The notes below the pieces were generated by a model, which searched no databases, was not told the DNA's origin, and saw only the letters and a program-made list of their open reading frames with translations. Made by a program: the position numbers and the translations under genes. Below are positions 22,101 through 31,100 of a stretch of DNA of 64,000 bases, one piece after another (the first letter of the stretch is position 1; every line of letters starts with the position of its first letter). The DNA comes from Aurelia coerulea (lineage: Eukaryota > Cnidaria > Scyphozoa > Semaeostomeae > Ulmaridae), in assembly GCA_039566865.1 (NCBI GenBank), contig CM076953.1, forward strand, positions 1,984,001 through 2,048,000, written 5' to 3'.

Positions 22101-25100
22101 TACAGCTTCTTCTTATACGTGAAACAAGTTCATAAGAAAATAGCACAAAGATGGCCGAAAATTAAGAAACTTTTGCACCAAGTTGGAAATGAGGTTAAAA
22201 ACTCTAAAATGCAACAGCATCATTTAACTCTTATTCACAAGTAAAAGTAACTCTAGTTTTGAATTTTGAGGGTAACACGTTTTCTTCCCACTCTTTCTCT
22301 CCTTTTCACATGTCAAGAAAAATATCTCCAGCAATGTTAGAAACTACACTCACATAATTCATACACTCAAAAAATTAAAAAAATAAGATAAATTTTTAGA
22401 ATTAAAAAGTGGATTTTTTTATATGAAATTAAGGAACCTTTAGTACTATGGACTGATCCATATTTGAAAGCTCTTTCATCACATATTCTTCAAAGATTCT
22501 GTGAAGTAACGAGCTGTTCGAGCTAATGGTACACAATTGCCCATGTTTCTATAACATGAGGAATTATCAGAAAGGAACAATGTTCGGGACACCATGGTTC
22601 AACTGTATAAATCAGAAGGTGTCTTAAATTACATTATGAATGGATTATATACCGGTACTGTACCATATTCATTCAGGAACATTTCTAAATTTCAAAAGTC
22701 TACCTGATTCGGATCATGAATCCAATGTCCATCAACCAAAAACTTGAAATGATGTTCACCAGAATTCAATTCAATTATTGCTGTGAATTCACCACCACTG
22801 TAAATGAAAACAAGATGTTGTCAATTACTATCTGATCTCAATGGATCTGAAGAGAGCATGTTAGAGGATTAAGACAAAGTATATTCACATCTTTAAAGGC
22901 ACTTATAAGAAGATTCATTTCTTGGGGCAATTTTCAGTGGATGATTATGGAAAAGATAGTGTTGAGGGGCATAAAGCATCTTGGTCCAATCCAATGCCCT
23001 TTGATGTCATCTTTTCCACAATACCGGGTGCACCAAAATAAACTATGCACGTTTGGCAGGCCACAATAAATCGCACACTGGACCGACTTTGAAGATTGAT
23101 GACTTAGTCTTTAGCAGAAAGCCTGAATAAGATTCTTGGATTTTTTGCAAATTTTTCTAATTTCAGTTTTTAGAGCAAGACGCGAGTTTATTAAAATTTT
23201 TGTTCTTGAAAACACTGAAAACGACCAAAAAACGTCGATCAAATTTTCTAAAGGATCCACATGAATGGACAAAGAGATAAATTTTTCGTAGTGATTTGGG
23301 ATTTAGAAATCGATTAATTAATCGATACAATTAACCAATACAATTAATCGATTTCTAAATCCCAAATCACCAAGAACAGGTTTTCTCTTTTTCCATTCAT
23401 GTTGATTCTTTTAGAAAACTTGATAAACGTTTTTTTGTCGTTTTCAGTGTTTTCCAAGAACGATAATTTCAAGAAACTCGCGTCTAGCTCTAAAAACTGA
23501 AAACAGAAAAATTTGCAAAAATCTTAGAATCTAACTCAGGCTTTTTGATAAAGCTTAAAGGCCTTATGCAGCCAAATTTTCGACATTGATTTTTTTCGAT
23601 TTTCGAAATATTCAAACTTTACTGATTTCATTGATACCAAATTTTACTCAACATCATTGCGGTTAGGGTGTGAAATTCCGTTTTGAAAATTGCTACTCAG
23701 CGCGACATTTGACCTTCGCGCGTGACGTCACAATTATGACCACAAACACAACGCACAAGTTTTGTCACGTAAACCCCAATGCGCAGCTCGCGAGAAGATC
23801 AAAGACCGTTCAAGGTTTCTTCAAAATAATCTAAGATACTGATGCATTAGAGCTTCACGAAGTCCCCGTACAAGTGAAGCCTTGCTGAAAGTCTGGAAAA
23901 ATAGGAAATATCTGGGAGTTCCAGCCTTCCCAACCTTCTAGGGCGAGAATAAGCTAAACGGGCGGGAACAGTCGCGGGAACAGTGAGCCAGACTCGACAG
24001 GGCTGGTGCCTGTTCTGCGAGCCTAGTGGCTGCAAATTTTCCAGACTAACCACGAAAGCCTGGACTTCGATTCCAGGCTAGTGTGGAAAGTGAAGTGTAA
24101 TGCAATTACTCAGCGATAGCCGCGATACCAGAGGCTTGAAAAAGGCCGAGAGAAGGCTGGAAATAGATTTCAGGGTCCAAGTTTACCTGAATTAGCCTGA
24201 AAGAACAAAGATCGTTCGAGGTTTCTTGAAAATAATTTTAGAGACTGATGTATCAGCGCCTCACGAAGTCCCCGTACAAGTTGTTAATTAGTTGACTGAG
24301 CATCTTCGAATAAGTTAAGACGCGCGCAGAAGGACCTGCGTTCTTCATAAGATGAGACAAGGACAAATTAAATGACGAAAAATATAGCTTACTGAGTTCA
24401 ACACGATGTCTCTAAACTTGATTTAAGCGATAATGCGATGATGAATATTACAATGAGATGATGACTTTTCGTTGGTTCATTTGAATTGTTATGCGTTTGT
24501 TCGTGACTTGACTTTCTTGATGCGTTCTCTCCGATGTTCTAAAACGTTGTTCTAACCGTTGTGACAAGAAGGCGTGTCTCGTCACAGGGTGTTCAAAAAT
24601 ATAAAAACAAAATCCAACATCCTCCCCCCTGATTGACGAAGTCAATCAGTTTTTTCCTACCTATTTACAAAAAAAGCATATTACAATCTCAAAACAGCTT
24701 AATGTCCGATAATCTTTTCAGCGACGTCTTCGTCTTTGATCATGGTGATTTCAATGTTATTCGAATCGTTCGTGTTCATTACTTCGTGTGCTTCGTGTTC
24801 TGCGTGTGCAGCGATGTTCTCAACGTTTCTTACTTCTAATGGAAATAGTTTTTGAATTGGTCGCCTCAGAACGATAGGCTCCTTCGCTGTGGTATGTGTC
24901 TTGACTTCGGCTGCACGTGTGATACCGTCCTTTCCAGGTAACAATCGAATGACTTTTCCAAGTGACCAACACTGACGTGGTATTTTGTCTTTGAATATGT
25001 GTACAATATCGCCGACAGATATGACGCGATTTAAAGTTTTGTTGTTCATACGATGATGCTCTCTTAGCGATGGCAAATACTCGGTTTTGAACCTGTTTCG

Positions 25101-28100
25101 AAAATGACTGAGTACTGTTTCCAAATAAACGGCACGTTTCGTTAAAGACGTTCGATCTGATACAACAGGGTCTAATGAGCTTAATACATCTTGTTTGTCG
25201 AGAATTCTTCGTCCTATAACCAGGCACGAAGGCGTTAACGGAGATTCGGTAATCTCCTCGTGAATGTACGTTAATGGGCGCGAATTTAAAATTCCTTCTG
25301 TCTCGATTAATACGGTTTCGAGTTCTTCGTAAGAAAGTTTCGCGTTTCCGAGTGTTTTCTTGAGACATCGTTTCGTGAGTTTAACACAAACCTCCCAAAA
25401 TCCGCCCCACCAGCTCGCCGTGGGGACATTGAATTTCCATACGATGTTCAAATTTTGTGTATACGTTTGTACTTTCTTGTCCAAAAAGGTTTGACCGTTG
25501 TCGGAAATGATTAGTGACGAAAGTCCTCTTCTACTCATCATTCGCTTCAAAGCACGAATAAAAGATGATGCTAGTAGGTTTGGTACCAATTCTAGATGTA
25601 AAGCACGCGTACTTGCACAGCTAAACAATGCTATGTAACATTTGTACACCTGATCACTATTTGAGTAGATATCCTTAACGTATAAAGGTCCAGCGAAATC
25701 AACTGCTACAAAAGTAAAAGCTGATTCTTCAGAAACTCGATAATTTGGCAGCGGAGGAGCTACAGGAGTATCATACGCTCTTCCCGTGATTCGTTTACAA
25801 TTGACACATTTCGAGAGTAACGATTTTACTACTTGTCGCCCTTTTGGGATCCAATAATCCGATCTGACTTGTGTAAGTGTTTCTCGAACTCCATTGTGCT
25901 TTACAGACTCGTGACTTTTGGCTATGACCAAATTTGAAAAATGGTGACGTCGTGGTAATAAAACTGGATGTTTTGCACTGTAAGGGAGGGGCGCATTTTG
26001 AAGCCTACCCCCAACTCTGATGACTCCATCGGTATCAACGAAAGTTCCCAACATTTTTGCAGTATGATCATGTTTTGGATCATCATTGAATGATTTTTGC
26101 ACTTCCTTGTGCCAGAGCACCTTAGCTTGGTTGAACTCTGCAACTAAACGATCTTCGTTATTTGCGTTTTCTTTCCGAATTTTTCGTTTTAAATTGTTCA
26201 CAAACTTCAAAACGATTGCTGTTACACGGAAAAGTTTATCTAAACTGCTGTAATGTTCACACGTAAAGATTTCACTCAAGTTTTGTTGTGTTTCCGATAG
26301 ATTTACTAAAACGTTTGAATGAATTGTGATCGTTGAACTTTTCTCTTTAAGTTCAGGCTCGTTGTTGACATCTAATTCAAATTTAGGCCAAAATTCTGGA
26401 GTACTCTTTAAAAAGTTAGGCCCATTCCACCACAGTTGGTTGTTTTGAATCTTCGAACATTCAATCCCCCTTGAAGCAATATCGCTTGGATTTTGACTTG
26501 TAGGGCAATACGCCCATTTCTCTTTTGAAACGAGATTTCTGATTTGCTTCACGCGATTCTGAATGAATGGTTTCTTAACTTTTTCTTCTTTCGAAATCCA
26601 CCACAGGACTACCTGTGAGTCGCACCAACAGACGATTCTATCAATTTTCAGGCATTTTGATAAAGCTTGATGCACTGATGTTATTAATTGTGAGAGCAAA
26701 AGTGCTGCGATAAGCTCTAAACGAGGAATTGTTTCTCCTTTCAACGGGGCTATTTTAGTTTTGGCAGCAATGAGTTTCACTGTGATTTCCTTGCTAGTTT
26801 CAATTCTCAGATAAACACAGGCGCCGCAAGCTTTCAAGCTTGCATCTGAAAAGCCATGAATTTGAATCGAAATTACGTCATTTGAAGTTACATTTGAAAG
26901 GATTGCTCTCGACACTGCAATATCTGAACAAAGGTTAATCTCGTTGACAGATTTTTTCCAGCGTTCACTAATGTCCTCAGGTAATGAGTCGTCCCATCCT
27001 ACCTTCAATTCACAAACTTCTTGAAAGATACCTTTCAACGGAACGACAACTGGTGATAATAAACCTAGCGGATCAAAAAACCGCGCGGTTGTGCTCAAAA
27101 TAAGCCGTTTTGTTACGTTCTCCTGCTTAGTGGCGGCTGAAAAGTTCGACAAGTCAAATTTCAATTCATCTTTCACGCGATTCCAAGGGATACCGAGAAC
27201 TTTGATTTCATTTTCAGTGCAAATTGCGTTGGATGTGGATTTAGAAAATGTCTCGTCATCTTCTAAAACGATTTCGCTGTTTTTTGTGACCGATTTGGAA
27301 TCAAGACATGATTTTTCTGCGATTTTGATTTCTTTTTCGTTTTTTGGCAAACTCTGAACTTGATTTATCGAACCTTCCTCTTTCTCAATTAGCTGCATAA
27401 GTGTTTCGCTGTTCGACGCAAATTTCCTCATGTTAAACCCTCCGGCGAGAAAAACTTGTTTTAACTGCTTGTAAAGCTCGAAACTTTCGGCATCTGAGTT
27501 TTGCGAGGCTGCGTAGTCGTCGACATATAGCGAATTTATAACGTGTTCGACAAAATCTGGATTGTTTTCTCTGTACCCTTCTAAGTGGTGACGGATTGTT
27601 GCGTTTAAACAATAAGGTGATGTTGTTAGACCGAATGCTAATGAAGTAAATCTCAGTGTTTTCGTTGTGGGGTTATCTGAATTAATATCGTTCACCCACA
27701 AAAATCGAAGGAAATCTCTTTGTTTTGGGTCTATACCAATGCTAAGAAACGCTTTTTCAAGATCACCGATGAGTGCGACTTTTTTCATTCGAAATCGTAG
27801 CAAGATATCAAATATGAGCGGGGCTAAGTTAGGCCCAGTTTCTAAACAATCATTTAAACTCACGTGTTCGCTTCGTTTTGAGCTCGCATCATACACTACG
27901 CGCAATTTCGTAGTGGCTCTATCTTCTTTAAGCACTGCCCTGTGTGGAATAAAATGAGTGGAACCTGGAGTCCCTGAATCAGTTTCATCAACTTCTTCAA
28001 CAACTCCTGCTTCCGTTTGCTGTTTGATTACATTATCATACTTTTTCAACACATCAGGTTTCGACTTGAGACGTGAAAACAATGATTCTAAGCGATTCTT

Positions 28101-31100
28101 TGCTACCGTGAAATTATCAGGTATTACTGGATGATCATCTTTAAAAGGAAGAGAGATTTGATATCTACCCTCATTTGTTTTGAACTCAATTTTGCCTTTT
28201 AACGGGTTTTCTTCAATTTGGGGGTCAAGATCCGGTTGGTGTCCTTTTACACCCACTGTTTCATAGTCCCAAAATTTGTGAATTTCTTCCTTTAAATTTT
28301 CCTCTTTGTTTACGACCAGGGCATCTGTTTTCAATACATGGGCAATCGTTACATTTGAAGAATGATGGTTCCCTGATGGAACTTGCACAGGGCCACTTAA
28401 AACATACCCAAATCTTGTGAGAGTGGCTACAGGGGCACAAACACCAGGCTCCCCCCGTACGACGCGATCAAGCATAAATTGCCATAAATAATCTGCTCCT
28501 ATCATGATTTCTACTTCTAAACCTTCACTCCCATCTGCACTATCTGCAAGAGGCAAGTCTCTTAAATGAGGGTAACTTAACTTGGCAACATCAATTGCTT
28601 GATTGGAAATAGGACTGCAAATAGTATCAACAACAAAAGCATTGATAAACACTGTTAGATTGTCAGCCCCTTTAACTGCAATTTGTACGGAATCACAATT
28701 TTTCAATGTGCCTTCTTCGTTACCAAATTCTTTGATTAAAACTGTCTCAGTTTTTATGCTTGGAAGTTGCAACTTATCCCTTAATTTTGAGGTGACATAG
28801 GATTTTTGAGAGCAAGAATCTAAAATAATTCTTACATTGCATGCTTGAGATTCATTGTTTACCCTATGCACTGTAGCTTTTGCTGTTTGCAACAAAACCG
28901 AGGTGTTTCTGGAATCCCGTAAAGTAAATAAGGTACTTACAGGTGGTTGTTGCGCGTTATTTTGGCTCACCTGGGGGTGCTGAGTAATACCTTGTGGTTG
29001 AGTGTACTGAGGCTGTCGTGAATTATTGGCTTGCGAACCGCAAATGGCAACGTGATGTCTCCCTTGACAGCGAAAGCATCTTGAGCTACTGGTACAATTT
29101 CGACTAATATGTCCCCCACGTAAACAAACGAAGCATCGTTTCTTCTCCTGAAGCATTTTCTTCCGTGCATTTGGATTTGTAACCACTGAACAACTGGAAG
29201 AATAGTGCTGATTTCCACAAAATAAGCAAAATGGTATACCACTATCGTTTCTCCATCCTTGTTGCTGATTTTTGACCATTAAAGTTGCTGTTGTAGAAGG
29301 CTGTGTAAATTCCCTTTGTCGGTACTTTGTTGTTGTGCCGCTTGCTCCGCTTACGGCACTGCTGGATGAAAAGGCACATTTCTCTCTTAATGCAAGTTCT
29401 TCCCCCAAATGTTCAAGTAATCCTTCCAAATCCCAATCGTTTGTTAATTTTCGAGAAATTAAGAGTCTCAGCTCTAGAGGGATTTTAGACATAATGTTTG
29501 GGGTCAAAACAGTGGCATAACTCTCCGTCGAAACTTTCATTCCTCTTAAACTGCGTACGGTGCTTTCTGTTTTGTCATATAATTGACGTAAACCTTGTAA
29601 ATCGCTGCTGTTTTCAATCTTCGGTAAATCTCTAAGAACGTCCATGTGTCTAGAAACTATAACTTGACGATTTCCGTATCGTTTTTGCAAAAGCTCGATT
29701 GCTTCGGTGTTATTGTCTCCAGTGAGCGGGAGTCCTGATATGGTTTGAGCGGCAGCGCCTCGAAGTGATTGCTGTAGATATTTAAATTTATCTATCTCTG
29801 CAAGGCTCGAACTGCTGTGAATTGTAGACGCAAAACTGTCCCAAAATGATATCCATTGAGCTGGATCTCCGTTGAATGATGATAAGGTTAACTTTGGAAG
29901 TTTCACCTTTTCGAATACGTTTTCTCGTTGTGTTTGATGTGATACTGGTTGCTGATGTTCCGCTCTCTCCTTGAGCGCGAGAGCGATTCGACATAGTGTT
30001 TCTTCTGTTTCTTCTTCAAACTCGCTCCGATCTACAATTTCCTTCTCGATGGCTGCTTCTTCTAAAAGGTTAGTGATTTCGTTATCGAGTGCTGCAATTT
30101 CCGTTCGTTTTTTCTCTAATGTGTTTCTAAGCGTTTCTAATTTTGGTTTTAATTCGAGCGGGGTTTCTTGATCAAACGGCGGTAAAAGATCTTTCGCTTT
30201 TCCGATAGTCTTGCGTGCTACGAGTCGATGGCCATTTCTGGCTTGCAGTTTCTTCTTTAGGGCTTCCTTGTCAGCCATACTTTCACTTTTATCTGTCCTT
30301 GTCCCGGTTCACGGCACCAAAATGTTAATTAGTTGACTGAGCATCTTCGAATAAGTTAAGACGCGCGCAGAAGGACCTGCGTTCTTCATAAGATGAGACA
30401 AGGACAAATTAAATGACGAAAAATATAGCTTACTGAGTTCAACACGATGTCTCTAAACTTGATTTAAGCGATAATGCGATGATGAATATTACAATGAGAT
30501 GATGACTTTTCGTTGGTTCATTTGAATTGTTATGCGTTTGTTCGTGACTTGACTTTCTTGATGCGTTCTCTCCGATGTTCTAAAACGTTGTTCTAACCGT
30601 TGTGACAAGAAGGCGTGTCTCGTCACAGGGTGTTCAAAAATATAAAAACAAAATCCAACACAAGTGAAGCCTAGCTGAAATCCTGGAAAAACAAGAATTG
30701 TCTGGAAGGTCAAGCCTTCCCTGTAACATCCCAGTAACTGGAACCAAGCTTTAGGAATGCTTGTACTAAAGTTATTGTTGATTTTATCGTAGATTGAGTC
30801 ATTGTAATATTCTCACGGGAGTGTTTAATGGTGTGAGCTCCTTTTATTACGGAGAGTGAAAGAAATATCTTTCTGTTTTACATAAGAAAAGAGTTTTCCC
30901 AATGCGCAAAAACATTTATTTTGTTGGCTGGATTTAAAATGTGGCGCGAGCCACCAGAAAGTTTGACTTGGTGTTTATCTCGCATGGCTCTTTCATTAAA
31001 GTTCTCAGTTATTACTACGATCGTCTCTGCTCTGCGATTCCTGGTCGTTGCTTGGAGAAAGGTCAAGAAATTAGGACACTGAATGCAAAATGATAACCAT

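Larger units (their letters stand above)
24282..30660 (-). mobile_element. Full-length BEL/Pao LTR retrotransposon
   Basis: A 6.38-kb element with two 338-bp LTRs, one 1859-codon gag-pol frame, a primer-binding site, a polypurine tract and the 5-bp target duplication 'caagt' (24277-24281 and 30661-30665). It inserted into the second unit of a tandem repeat. The first unit ('gtacaagtgaagcc' at about 23870) shows the empty site, confirming the borders. It lies in PRKAB intron 2 in the sense orientation. No envelope-like frame. Matching LTRs and the unbroken frame point to a recent insertion that may still be active. Confidence 0.95.

Noticed and set aside
24820..25368. 182-codon minus-strand frame inside the BEL element
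   Set aside because: It lies in another frame of the intact integrase/DUF5641 coding region and has an Arg/Ser/Thr-rich shadow composition.
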